From contig NC_055986.1 in NCBI RefSeq assembly GCF_018446385.1, positions 101,651,344 to 101,715,343 on the forward strand: 64,000 nt of DNA, given 5' to 3'. The position numbers and the translations under genes are program-made. How positions within the stretch are numbered: the first letter of the stretch is position 1; every line of letters begins with the position of its first letter. Below the pieces are notes generated by a model. The model had not been told where the DNA came from. It saw nothing but the letters and a program-made list of their open reading frames with translations, and did no database searches. The stretch is from Zingiber officinale. Taxonomy: Eukaryota > Streptophyta > Magnoliopsida > Zingiberales > Zingiberaceae. This document shows, piece by piece, positions 43,858 to 54,317 of this stretch.

Positions 43858-45789
43858 TTTAATTATGTACGCTGATTCAATGTCTCCTAATTAGTGTTTT
43901 CAACATTAATTAATGGCTTCTTAACTTCTATAATTTTTATTTTAATTAATATTATTGATTTATTTTTAACAAGGCTGGTAAGACGAAATGTATGCCGCAG
44001 AAAAAAGTAAGTATTATGTAATCTAATTTTATTGATTTATTTATTTTTCCAGATACATTTGAAAAGTTAAATAAGGGTATCATTCTTTTTAAAAATTTGT
44101 TAAAATTTGCTACTACTGCATTATTAGTTCACATAGGAGGGAATCAATTAAAATTAGGTCAGCACGAAGAAAGAATGAAATCATTTAAAATTTTATCAAA
44201 TTAGATTGATATAGACGGATTTGCTACTACTGCGTTATATATTGACGGATTTGCCAACCATATCTTCTGGAGGTCATTTGATTGATTATATTTGAAACAA
44301 ACTAATTCAGTGATGTCTTTAATCAATGAGGGAGGTGTTTGGAACCAATTTGATATTAACTAGTTTGTGTTTTATTCATTTGAGATATTTTCATATGTTA
44401 GGATTTTTAAGAATACATCTCATGCTATTCATGCCAAATGGAAATAGGATATTTGTAGTTGTTATTTGCTATGGTGAAATAGGATGTATTATATTTAAGA
44501 AACTGTTAGCTAGCTTCAAGATACTTCTTATATTTTAATTTACCGTTGCTATGAAATGGATAGTTGATACCGCTGATAAATAGGGCCTTTTTTTGAATGT
44601 TCAAGGAATTTCAGAATTATGTGTTGTTTCCTATACCAATCTAATAACATTGAAGCGATAGTTCGATTTTTCTATGCACTTCTTCAGTTTCTGATTACTT
44701 GTATAAAGGTGTTTCAGAGTAATTGTGTTGAGTTTGCTGACTTCAGTCCATGGGCAATTAAAAGTTTTTGACCTGTCTTAATTTTGACTTGTCTTCTTAT
44801 TAGTTTGAAATATCAAACCAAGCTTTACTCCTCTCTATCAGTTTGTAGCTACAAGATCTCTGATTCATTTATGTACATTCTGTCGAGCTTCACTTATTTT
44901 GCATACAATTGATCTTTTACCTAGGAAATCTATGTTAGTCTCAGTAACAGTGTGTTAACTCTACTGTATAACAATTAATACCAAACTCATATCATTCTAG
45001 TTTCCTCAATCTGTTACTTTTTCTCTCTGATAAAGGACAGCAGGACTGTGAACTTATATATTGGCATCACATAATACAACATTGCTTTACAAGTTCCTAC
45101 TTGTCACATCACATTAAAATGAGCATCTCATGGTTGGGTTTGTAAGATTCAGGTTCCAACTTATATAAAGAATTTCTGATCGATTATTTCCCTTTTGTTT
45201 CACTACTCAATATAATTCAGATTAATACTCTCTCCCTCTGCATCTTTTACGTGTGTTTGATATATTCAAATACTAGGGCTACTGGTTGGATCTGTTTTAT
45301 GCCAACAATACAAGTTATATAACATCCTCAAGCACCAAGCCTCAAACCAAGTTTGTGATGTCACACTCCCATGCAAGTAAACTAATTATGAGACTGTTAC
45401 ATTTTAAGTAATTATCTTTCTGGTTACATATGATCTAGTTTATGTCTTTGTTTTTATGTAGAAAAAGAAGACTTGATGGGGATGAAAGCTTTTGTGGAAT
45501 AAGATAACTTGATGTATCTTAGTTTGTTTAACTTCTTGGATTGATGGACTTGTATGGAAACTTGTTGGAGTGTTGAACTTGTGAAATATTTTTGAGTAGC
45601 TTAAAGAACAAATTATGATCTTGTATGACTTGTTGAGTTTGAAACATTTGAATTTATTGTGAATAGATGTATGTGAATTAATTAAGATGTGATAATGTTA
45701 ATTAGGATGTGTTGAATGTATTTGAATGTGTTATTTGAATTTGTTGTATATGTATGTATGGATTGAATTGTAGAAATCAGCTATAACTG
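43858..45789. other. Non-coding interior of the CACTA element
   Basis: AT-rich DNA with no convincing open frame and no match I recognise. The 44326-44538 frame is hydrophobic and isolated, probably chance. It lies between the broken transposase-related gene and the right subterminal repeats. Confidence 0.5.
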
Positions 45790-46600
45790 TAATGTACTTT
45801 TGATATTAGGAACGAATTTGGCAACAAATAATTTTTGTTGTCATTCTATCGTCACTTCCCAACAAAAGATTTTTTGTTGCAAATTTCGTCCCATATTCTG
45901 GGACGAATCTGTGGATTCGTCCCAGAATCCCACATATAAAAAGCAACGGATTTGGCAACAAAAATTTAATTCGTTGCCGAATTTTGTTGCCAAAATCGTT
46001 GCCAAATTTGAAACAAATATCTTATTCGTTGCAAAATTAGGGACTAACTTAGCAAAAAAAATTAATTCGTCACTACATTCGTCCCCAAATTCGTTGCAAA
46101 GTTTGCAACAAAAAAAAATTTTCATCCCAAAATTATATGAAATATTGCAACAAGTAAGTGTTTTTGTTACAAATTTGGCGACGACTTTGGCAACGAAAAT
46201 AAAATTCGTTGCTAAATTTTGTTGCCAAATTCATTGTCGATTTTGCAACAAAATTACTATTTGTTGGAAAATTATACAAAAAATTAGGAACAAAATTGGC
46301 AACAAAAAAAAATTCGACAAAAATTTTCGACCCCAAATTCGTTGCTAAGTTTGCAACAAAAAAAATATTCGTTGCAAAATTGTATAAACTTCTGCCACGA
46401 AAATTTTTTTTTTGTTACAAATTTGGAGACGAATTTGGGGACGAAAATTTTTTTCGTCCCTATTTTCGTCCCCAATTTGCATCAACCTATTTGGGACGAA
46501 AAAATTTTCATCCCAAATTTTGTCCCCAAATCTTTTGCAACGAATTTTTTTTATAAATTCGTCCCAAAATTCGTCCCAAAATACAGTAATTATTGTAGTG
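45790..46600. repeat. CACTA right subterminal repeats
   Basis: Dense copies of gcaacgaattt, ttcgtcccaaaattcgtc, gttgccaaattcgttgc and similar occur in both orientations, ending in the CACTA terminus. The repetition makes overlapping open frames on both strands (for example 45800-46348 and 46345-46692), rich in FVAKF or CCKL; these are artefacts. Confidence 0.85.
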
Positions 46601-46603
46601 GTC

Positions 46604-46736
46604 GGTGTCGAAATTGGTAGCAAAGGACGTCGATGCCGAAATCGGTAATACAGGACGTTGACACTAAAATCAACAGAAAAGGACATCGACACGAAAATCT
46701 AGAAGAAAAAGAAATCGGTACCTAAATCATCAGTAA
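46604..46736. repeat. 28-bp minisatellite, right part
   Basis: Units at 46604-46624 (21 bases completing the split unit), 46625-46652, 46653-46680, 46681-46708 and 46709-46736, each starting gga(c/t)(g/a)tcgat or a decayed form. With the left part this makes six units. Confidence 0.8.
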
Positions 46737-47000
46737 CAATAAAAAGATTGAACTTTGATTGTTTATACATTATGAGGCTCTTAATTTGAACTTATTGAGA
46801 TTGGCATATTATTATATTGAAAGCTCATTTATTCTTTGAGAGTTTTTATTTATTTACAAGTTTAATTTGAACTTTTTCATGAAAATGATTAATAAGTTTT
46901 GTCCGTGTTCATGACAATTCCCAATTTATGTTCATTAAATGAGATTATTGTAGGACCGTCATAATTTTCACTGATAATCATGATAAATTAGAAAACACTG
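46737..47000. repeat. Inverted copy of a dispersed repeat
   Basis: 46741-46965 is the reverse complement of roughly 1985-2240, including ttgaactttgattgtttata and cttaatttgaacttattgag. No coding potential. Confidence 0.7.
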
Positions 47001-47002
47001 AT

Positions 47003-47209
47003 GCTGCGTTTGGTAGAAATGATAGGATTAAGATTATGTTTTCAAAAAGTTATTAATATGTGGTTTGATAGGGTTGATTAGGGGTAGAATTAGGATTGAT
47101 TAGGAGTAAGATTCACAATTCCTAGACATGGAGAGTGATTATTAATCCTACCCCTAATTTTATCCTAATCAATTCAATCTTAATCCTAACATCCTTATCA
47201 AACGAAGCC
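47003..47209. mobile_element. MITE (about 205 bp)
   Basis: The left end GCTGCGTTTGGTAGAAATGA, followed by taggattaagatt, is matched by the reverse complement of the right end (GGCTTCGTTTGATAAGGATG, then ttaggattaagatt). The inverted similarity extends over most of the element. Non-coding. The target duplication is not clear. The end style resembles hAT or Harbinger MITEs. Confidence 0.65.
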
Positions 47210-47239
47210 TTATAGTAAATCACCTATGTCAAATTAAGA

Positions 47240-47433
47240 AACAACTCTGGTCTACTTTTCTTTCGATATATTTTGTATATTATTTGTTTGTCGACAGAAA
47301 GTGGTTTCTTTTCATTCATATCGCGCTGCAGGTTCTAGGAAGTTTCCTCTGACATCTAAGATGATTAATCATTCTATAAATACGGGGGATCGGATTCTCC
47401 CTTAATTTCCTCTGATCCAGCAATTGCAACGGA
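47240..47433 (+). promoter_or_regulatory. Promoter of small gene A
   Basis: TATAAATA at 47375-47382, 52 bases before the ATG, preceded by tctaagatgattaatcattc. The whole block gtttcctc...taagatgattaatcattctataaata is shared with gene B's promoter at 55780-55818, and its upstream end is also shared with the orphan copy at 51344-51360. Confidence 0.65.
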
Positions 47434-47982
47434 ATGGAGAAGGAGAAGGAGAAGGTGGGCGATTCTCACTCGTCTTCAGATCCCGTTTCGCCAACTAGTA
47501 ACGAGATGACGAAGGCTAAGTCTCCAGAAATGCGTTTGGAAAAGATAAAAGGCGTCATAGAAAAGCTTCAAGGTTTGGCTAATTTCTTGCTTAATTAAAA
47601 TACAGTCTATATTATATTATGTTATTATCATGCAATGGACATTTAATTGACACCTCGCTCCCCCTCTCTCTCCCTCTCTGCTTCGGTGACAGCCTCGGGT
47701 CAAGATATCGAGCTACAGTATCGCAATGGGTCGGTGATAGTCGAGGGTCACTTTGATCTTGAGAAGTTACAAAATGAGGCCGGCGATGCGATCAATTCAA
47801 TTAGACACGTCCTTCGAATACCTTACTCCGGCAGGGTACCAATGATGGGAGTTCCCGAATTTCAAAAAACAAAATTTACAAAGAGAAAAAAGATTTCAAA
47901 GAGAAAACCCAGAGAAAAAAGATTACAAAGAGAAAAAAGAAGAATCGAAGTGCTGGTAATGGTGAAGTTAGAAATAAAATAA
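47434..47982 (+). CDS. Small gene A, unknown family (two exons)
   Basis: I do not recognise this protein. Exon 1 is 47434-47572 (donor AAG|GTTTGG) and exon 2 is 47693-47982 (acceptor gacag), joined in phase 1 to give 142 residues with no internal stop. The N-terminus MEKEKEKEKVGDSHSSSDP is followed by PVSPTSNEM, nearly the same as gene B. Exon 2 has the shared motif EAGDAINSI (gene B: EWGDAINDF) and YSGRVP (B: SGRIP). The C-terminus is very basic (KKISKRKPREKRLQREKRR), which could be nuclear-targeting or a degenerate tail. No signal peptide or membrane segment. The TATA box and ATG agree with gene B. A further splice-bounded segment at 48038-48111 may belong to an alternative transcript. Confidence 0.55.
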
Positions 47983-48037
47983 ATATTTAAAATTGATTAA
48001 CATTAAAATTTATGTACGAAGTGGCTTTTTATTTCAG

Positions 48038-48111
48038 TGTACTATGAGCCTGGAGATGCTGGAGGCTCCGGGTTTCATGCTAGTTGCTGATGGTTGTAGT
48101 TCTGGACCAAG
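48038..48111 (+). other. Possible extra exon of gene A
   Basis: Bounded by ttatttcag at the left and AAG|GTAAAA at the right. One frame reads MSLEMLEAPGFMLVADG without a stop. It lies after gene A's stop codon and has no counterpart after gene B, so it may be unused. Confidence 0.25.
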
Positions 48112-48617
48112 GTAAAAAAAACAAAAAACAATGGTGTCCAATAAAAGTAATCGGTATTATTGCTGGTATGTTTGTGTATCAAAGTCAGCATTGCTTTTTT
48201 TTTCTTATGTATTTGTATGTTTGCGTGTCAAAGTCACAATTATGATAATGGTGCGAGTTCATTTGTGATTGAGATAAAAGTCATTGTTTTCTATATTGTT
48301 TCCCTCAAATAAAAGTGCTATTTTTAGTCTAATGGGCAATACTTCAATTCAAGATTGCTCTAGTACAAAAGAAAAAAGTTGATTTCTCACGTATTAGAAA
48401 GATAATGATGTAATTAAATTAGGTTTGATGGCAAATGATGATCTAACTTAGTTTGGGCTGTAGCCGTGTCAAAGAAAAAACAAATGCCACATCACATTGA
48501 GCCCGGCCTGGTCTACGTGTAAAGCTAGCTAGACCGTAGTGACTCAGTATGATGTGGTCTACATATTGATCTTGCATGAATCGTGTGCCAGATTAGGCCA
48601 TAATAGAAAAGTATTTA
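48112..48617. other. Non-coding; includes a dispersed repeat piece
   Basis: No gene is seen. 48500-48575 (tggtctacgtgtaaagc, gtagtgactcagtatgatg) resembles the inverted text at about 2455-2540. Confidence 0.4.
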
Positions 48618-48826
48618 GGGTGTGTTTGATTCAAGTTATCATATATAATCTTGGTTATGTGATTACCAGGTAATCACATAATCAAGATTATGGTGAATAA
48701 AACATAACCAAATATTGTTTGGTTCAACCTAGGTAATACAACAAAAACTTGTTTGTTTGAAGGTTTTAATGAATACCCTAATTTAATATTTTACCGTATT
48801 ACCCTCAGTTACAAAACCAACTATAC

Positions 48827-48885
<59 letters not shown>

Positions 48886-49487
48886 TTATTTTTTTTTTAC
48901 TTTTCTTTTTCCTGTATATTTTTTTACTTTTTTATGTGTGTTTTTTTTAATGTTTTTATATTTTTATATTATTTATATTTATATTTTTTATTTTTTTTAC
49001 ATTTTTTTAATTTTAATTTTATTTATTTATTTTATTTTTAATTTATTTTATTTTTAAATTTATTTTATTTTTAAATTTATTTTATTTTTTATTTTTTTAA
49101 AAAAAAAATTTCAAATTTTTTATTTTTAAAATTTATATTTTTAAAAAATTTTAATTTTTTTAAAATTCTTTATTTTAAAAAAAATTAAAATTTAAAATTT
49201 AAAAATTTTTTAAATTTTTTTTTATTTTTTAATATTTTTTTACATTTTTTTTCATGTTTTTTCTTATCGGAGGGTATTTTTGGTAAAAAAAATTCGTTAA
49301 CCCCGGAATCAAGAAAAACCTTAGTTTTCTGAGATTTTCCGATTCCGGGCTGCATGACCCTTTTGCTGACGTGTCGGCATGGAACATTACTCGGGAATCA
49401 TCGAATACCTAAACCAAACAAGGTTTTTGTTGATAACCTTGGATGGATAACCAAGTTATCAAGAATAACCCCGAACCAAACGCACCC
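48618..49487. mobile_element. MITE-like element with AT-rich core (870 bp)
   Basis: The left end GGGTGTGTTTGATTCAAGTT and the reverse complement of the right end GGGTGCGTTTGGTTCGGGGT are similar, and both continue into tta(t/a)c...taaccttgg text. The flanks are TTA at 48615-48617 and 49488-49490, the 3-bp duplication typical of PIF/Harbinger elements. About 48825-49260 is (att)n and oligo-T/A low complexity. Non-coding. Confidence 0.7.
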
Positions 49488-49490
49488 TTA

Positions 49491-50944
49491 GGGTTGTAAA
49501 AGAGTTAAGCTGAACTAAACTTGTATGTTGTTCAAATTTATTTGATAATATAACTGAGCAGCCAGTTGTTCAAAATTTAATTTTATTTTTTTTAAAAAAA
49601 AATTAAACTTTGATTATCAAGATGTTATCATATTTTCAATTTGAATTTATTTGATTTTTAAGACTTTTACATTCTTATTTTTTACATATAACACTCCAAA
49701 ATTTTAAATATAAAAAATACATGAGATATAGAAATAGAGTGTGAAAGACAGGCGAATAGGAGGAAACTATATGGTCGTCTCCCCTCAACGTAAACATATA
49801 CATTTCGCTCTCTCGATATGAAACTTTTGGCTCCCTGCGACCTATCTAACAAACTATAGATTAATCTGTCCCGGTTTAAATCAACCTACTTATAATGTGC
49901 ATTGCTACATTTCACCACCTTCTATCTTTTATAAAAAAATTAGAAAAACTCATAACACAATCATAACCCAAAATAGAACCAAAGTCTGAACCTCGAACAA
50001 AATTAGAACTTAAGAAAAAACCAATACCTAGAATAGAACCAAAACTTAGAATAGAACTAGATCCCAAAATCAAAACCCAGAAACTAAAACATAGAAAAAA
50101 AAACCCATAACTCATAAATCAAAACCTAAAACTAAAACCATAAGCCAAAATCAAAAATCAAAACTTAAAACAAATAAACTAGACCAAATAGATAGACATA
50201 CATACTAGATAGGTAATCTAAACAAATAAACAAATCAAATTAACAAATAGAAACCACATAAAAAAAGGAAGATATATCACTAAAAAAATAATTTTTTATA
50301 ACAAATTTTGTGACAATTTTGTAAAAAAAAATCCGTCACAAAATTGAGAAATGTAGATCCGCGACGAATTTTGTTTTCATCCCAAAGTTAGCGACTAATC
50401 CAATTTTCGTCGCATATTTTCCAACGAAAACCAAGAACATATGAGCATGGATTTCCGTTTCATCAAGAACATGACATAAGAAAGTAAATACTGTAATTAC
50501 AAAGAACCTAAATGTTGCGGAATTGTCATTGTTCTTCATGTAGAGCTCGATCCAACAATCTTGCTAAAGAAGAAGAAGGAGAAGAATGTTGGCCTTCCGA
50601 ATGAGTTAGGGTTGACGACGTCGAATCCTCTTCGTTAAAGGAAAACGAAGAAATGTCTCAAAGATGCTCTAATATTCTGAGGACCAACCCATTATATAAT
50701 TAACATTTATTATCAACCCATAGATAATTATAGAAGTGAGACTATAAGTCCGCATATATACTGAACATCTATTTTCAACAAATAGATGATAATAATATAT
50801 GCAGGACTATAAGTTCTATACATATAAGATCCATATCTAATTATCTGAAAATCATTAGACATAAGTTAAATTATTTTAAATGATTCGAATTATATTCATA
50901 TATATATATATAACTTATAAATAAATCCATCTAATAAAATAATT
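49491..50944. other. Non-coding; contains one copy of a 270-bp direct repeat
   Basis: About 50150-50415 is repeated at 59255-59520 with few changes: aataaactagaccaaatagatagac, ggaagatatatcactaaaaaaataatttttt, then gcgactaatccaattttcgtcgc. The inner part from cactaaaaaaat on resembles a CACTA terminus with subterminal gacgaattt motifs. The surrounding text is AT-rich; small frames are unconvincing. Confidence 0.55.
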
Positions 50945-51362
50945 ATATCTAACACTTTTAATTAATTAAGTGGCATCCTAGTTTAAATGATATTAGAAAA
51001 TATGACTCGCGGAGCATGCCGATTTTATATATTTGTATGTGTGCTATGAAAGTCACATGCAGTGTCCACAAACTGTTGAATAACTTAATATATATAGCTC
51101 CACAACCTTCTAGAAACTGACGAATAATTAACTCGAATAATTGGGTCTTTTGTTTTTTTCCCACCAGATCGACTGTTTAGAGTCTAGAGCCGGCCTTGGT
51201 CCCACGTCCTCGTAGATTCCATGGCTTGGTTTTGATGCCGCCACCTCTGCGTTTTAGTCACTTGAATTAATCTATTTCTCTTTAATTAATACCTATTCCA
51301 CTGTTCTGATCAAACTGCAGCTTCTTAATTAATTAAGCAGGAAGTTTCCTCCTCTAAGATGT
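50945..51362 (+). repeat. Third, gene-less copy of the gene A/B upstream region
   Basis: Nearly the same as 55483-55797: gtttaaatgatattagaaaatatgactcgcgg, ccacaaccttctaga, gactaataattaactcgaataattgggtc (with small changes), gattccatggcttggttttgatgccgcc, and ttaattaattaagcaggaagtttcctcctctaagatg. It stops right before the TATA box. This copy also has about 60 bp (ttttatatatttgtatgtgtgc...) absent from gene B. Confidence 0.85.
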
Positions 51363-52742
51363 TCTGTTTGAACCCTAATATGTTCGAACCATTTAAATCG
51401 CATTCAAAAAATTATTGATCTTAATATATTAGATAAAATTAATATTTTATAGTATTTATATAATCAACATATTTATGTGAATTCATAGAAACTAGTTTTA
51501 TGTCATTCTAAATTCTCTAAATCTATTAATCGATTTGAGTTTTTTAAAAACATATTTGACATTTATTTATGATGAAATGTTCTAAATATGTTTATTTTTT
51601 TATCTAATTGTCTCACTTCACTAATGAATAATTTGGACGATAATTTAGAATGATAAAATAAGTATTTTTAGTTTTACTAAACAGAATTTTAATAATTAAA
51701 TAAAGGTGTTAAGGTATTTTTACATTAATACAATTCTAAAACAATATTTTAATTAAATTTAAAAATAAATAACTATTTATTTATTATTATTTTTTTTTTA
51801 CTTTTTGAGAATTTTCAGCAACTAAAATCACTCGAAACAAAAATGGATTGAGACGGGTGACCGGAGGTCGTTGGTAGTAGACAAGTGGCTACGTAGTCTG
51901 GCGTCGAACAAGGGGCTGCTTCTGAATGACTGTCGGCCATCCATCCCGATCTAAACTATAACTTGAGGGGATGATGAACTCAAGGAGCTAGGGATCACAA
52001 TCAATTACGATCAGATTACGGTTATGATTCGACTGTAATTGTAAATGGTTCATCTCTTAGTTTACTTTTTTATGGACTAAGAGATCTAGACTTATGATAA
52101 ATGATACCATCTATATTAACAAACGATGAGGATTAAGAAGGTTGTGACTAATGTTATGAATTATTAAATTGATAGAGGTTATGAATCAAATGTTTTTGAG
52201 ACTTAGAGAATCAAAGAAATTATTGATGATTTAAATGTTTTTAAAATTTTTAAATTTTAGCATGGATAAAATTAGGAGAGTGCAAATTAGTTAGTGGTGT
52301 TATTGTATAGTAAGTTGAAATATCATACTGTACTAAAAATAAAAAAGAATATTTTTTTAAAATAATTTCTCTAATTGACAATGTGATGAATTACAAGTTT
52401 AACAAAATCAACATCAAGATGATACTTTAAAGAAATTGATCTAAATTTCAGGAAGTTCTCGGATTCTCAATGTTCATTGCCAGAAGTGCTTGAAGAAAAT
52501 TGTATTGTATACAATAATGTCCGATATTGGGGTCTTAATGGACCAATACGGTTTTGTGGAAAAAAATCGGAATGCCATCAATAGATAAAAGTCGTAATTG
52601 ACTTCAAAATTGAAATCTACTTTTCGAGTAGATAAATTTAGACTATTAATTTACTCAAAACCGATTAAAGGTGAATGAGAAATTAATTGTTTAAAATCGG
52701 CCCAAATAAACATTAATTATTCATTAATGATATATATAGGGA
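51363..52742. repeat. Duplicated non-coding segment, copy 1
   Basis: About 51805-52410 is repeated at 54500-55090: gacgggtgaccggaggtcgttggtag, actataacttgaggggatgatgaactcaagg, then ttattaaattgatagaggttatgaatcaaa and gcatggataaaattaggagagtgcaaattag. No coding potential was seen in either copy. The rest of the interval is AT-rich. Confidence 0.7.
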
Positions 52743-53330
52743 AATGCATGGGAGAATAGTCTCACATCAGAAATTTTCAATGTGCATTCTTTGCTTATTA
52801 ATGATGTTGTGTTAATGGAGTTAACTCAGAAAAAGACTAGATGCTCTCTTCTCAGGGGCGAGGCCCGCCACGTGCGCAATGGGCGCTTTGTAGGTGCACT
52901 TTGCACTTCGCACGTACGCGTCGTCGGGTGACGTATCAGACTCGTATCTGACATGACAATGCCTACATGGCATCCACGTGGGCAAGAAGAGATGATTGGA
53001 TTGTTGATTGGGCAAACGGATGGCAACCGTTGATCAAAGAGGTGTGATGGATCGTTTGTGATGCGATCTAGAGCGTTGAATCGTGAAGAGTCACGATCGA
53101 GAAGGTTCGCTGGTCTCGGAATTCGGAGTGCTACGATTCCGAGACGTTCGTCATTGTATCTTGGGAACGAATTGTTGCTATCCGTTGCCTCGATGATCAG
53201 TATCAGTTTGCGCACTCCGGGGGAGTTTATAAGGGTATGACAAATTGGTTTGAGAAGGATATATATATATATCATATATATTATTATATTCCTGTATAGG
53301 GTTCTTGGTTTCCGTGTTTGAGGAAGCTGT
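52743..53330 (+). repeat. Probable degenerate copia LTR
   Basis: It begins near GGGAGAATAGTCTCACATCAGAAATTTTCA, close to the agtcccacatcggaaa phrase common in plant copia (Tork-type) LTRs, followed by a GC-rich leader and (t)ttataaggg at 53228. No partner LTR, primer site or duplication is seen. The minus-strand frame 52826-53275 is GC-biased with no recognisable motif; I treat it as chance. Confidence 0.4.
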
Positions 53331-53445
53331 TCTTGCAGAATGCATGTAGCACTGATAATATAATTTATTATAATTATAAATAATTAATAAATAAATTTTT
53401 AATTTAAGTTAAGATATTAATAATTAATATATATTGGTACTTTTT

Positions 53446-53475
<30 letters not shown>
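53331..53475. repeat. AT-rich and (TA)n tract
   Basis: Ends in about 15 TA dinucleotides (53448-53475). A second TA tract lies at 53710-53732 on the other side of the palindromic element, consistent with insertion into a TA microsatellite. Confidence 0.7.
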
Positions 53476-53479
<4 letters not shown>

Positions 53480-53702
53480 GATATGCTGCAGATAAAGCCG
53501 TGCGAACCGCTGCGGACTTACCTTCCTGATCGGTCACCAGTCCGATCAGAGAACCTCCTGATCGGTCTGTAGACCGATCAGAAAATGATCGGTTCCCTGA
53601 TCGGTCTAGAGACCGATCAGGAGGTTCCCTGATCGGACTGGTGACCGATCAGGAAGGTATGTCCGTAGCGGTCCGTTCGGTTTTGTCCGTAGCATATCAT
53701 TT
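53476..53702. mobile_element. 227-bp palindromic fold-back element
   Basis: AAATGATATGCT at the left is the exact complement of AGCATATCATTT at the right. Most of the interior pairs too (ttaccttcctgatcggtcacc with ggtgaccgatcaggaaggtat). Each arm contains nested shorter hairpins of cctgatcggt(n)accgatcagg type. No reading frame of note. Flanking TA microsatellites hide any target duplication. Confidence 0.85.
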
Positions 53703-54053
53703 CTGTATCTATATATATATATATATATATATTATTTTAATATATATATTTTTATTATATTAATTTTTATTTATATTGAATTAATTTGGTATTAAATTAA
53801 TTTGATAAATTGATATAGATTGTTTTGTCGATTGCCATTATTCTGAAGTTGATGATCTGTTATGGGTGATTATTGGTGGCACGGGTTTTGGGACTCTTGG
53901 GTGATTGATGATCCTGTTGGAACAATTGGCATTGCAGAAGCTATTCTTGCAGTCGCCATGCAGGGTTGTTAATTAGAAGTGTCTTGCCTGTTTCAAGCAG
54001 CACTCGTAACACCATTTTGACAAATAATTGTTGGTTATTAGATGAGTCATTAG
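53703..54053. other. Non-coding AT-rich interval
   Basis: No gene is seen. It starts with a (TA)n tract, and attag (54049-54053) is the probable left target duplication of the Cassandra LTR. Confidence 0.5.
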
Positions 54054-54317
54054 TGTAACGCCCCAGCTCAGGTGGGCCTTACCCGATTGAATAGACCATC
54101 GGAGGTTCTTTCAGCGTGCTTTTATCCTCACTCGCATACATCCTGTAAAACTTTTCAGGAGGTCCCTCATCCTCAGATTTCTCCAAGCCAAGCACGTTTA
54201 ACTTTGGAGTTCTTAAATTTAGGCTTCCGAAAAAGAAGGTGCAACTTGGTGATATAGATAGTATCATCTAACCTTTTAAGTCATACTTAACTTGAATCTC
54301 AGAATCGGGGTATTACA
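54054..54317 (-). mobile_element. Cassandra solo LTR with 5S rRNA-like promoter
   Basis: 264 bp with ends TGTAACGCCCC and CGGGGTATTACA and flanks attag / actag (4 of 5 match). On the - strand about 54213-54150 follows plant 5S rRNA: GAACTCCAAAGTTAAACGTG then CTTGG, and GATGAGGGACCTCCTGAAAA, against the 5S internal control region AAGTTAAGCGTGCTTGG and GATGGGTGACCTCCTGGGAA. Cassandra elements are non-autonomous terminal-repeat retrotransposons in which this 5S-derived piece serves as a Pol III promoter. It is a solo LTR: no second LTR or interior is present. Confidence 0.92.

Larger units (their letters stand above)
32580..46600 (+). mobile_element. CACTA (En/Spm-type) transposon with nested retroelement
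   Basis: Ends CACTACAAAAG (32580) and TATTGTAGTG (46600) give CACTACAA inverted termini, with a 3-bp target duplication gtc (32577-32579, 46601-46603). Both are diagnostic of CACTA elements. Subterminal regions (32590-32830 and 45790-46600) are dense in short direct and inverted copies of ttcgtcccaaa and gcaacgaat. Inside are a fold-back array, a fragment of the main transposase C-terminus, a second transposase-related gene and a 7.3-kb copia element with its own 5-bp duplication. Without that insert the element is about 6.7 kb. The main transposase is nearly all missing, so it is non-autonomous. Confidence 0.93.

Noticed and set aside
45800-46692. Several overlapping 65-182-aa frames on both strands
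   Set aside because: All derive from CACTA subterminal repeats (gcaacgaatttt and complements). Codon usage is extreme and frames overlap on both strands.
52826-53275. 149-aa frame on the minus strand
   Set aside because: It overlaps a likely copia LTR leader and has no recognisable domain.
54150-54213. Functional 5S rRNA gene
   Set aside because: Only the internal control region is similar, with several changes, and it is embedded in an LTR with its own ends and flanking duplication.
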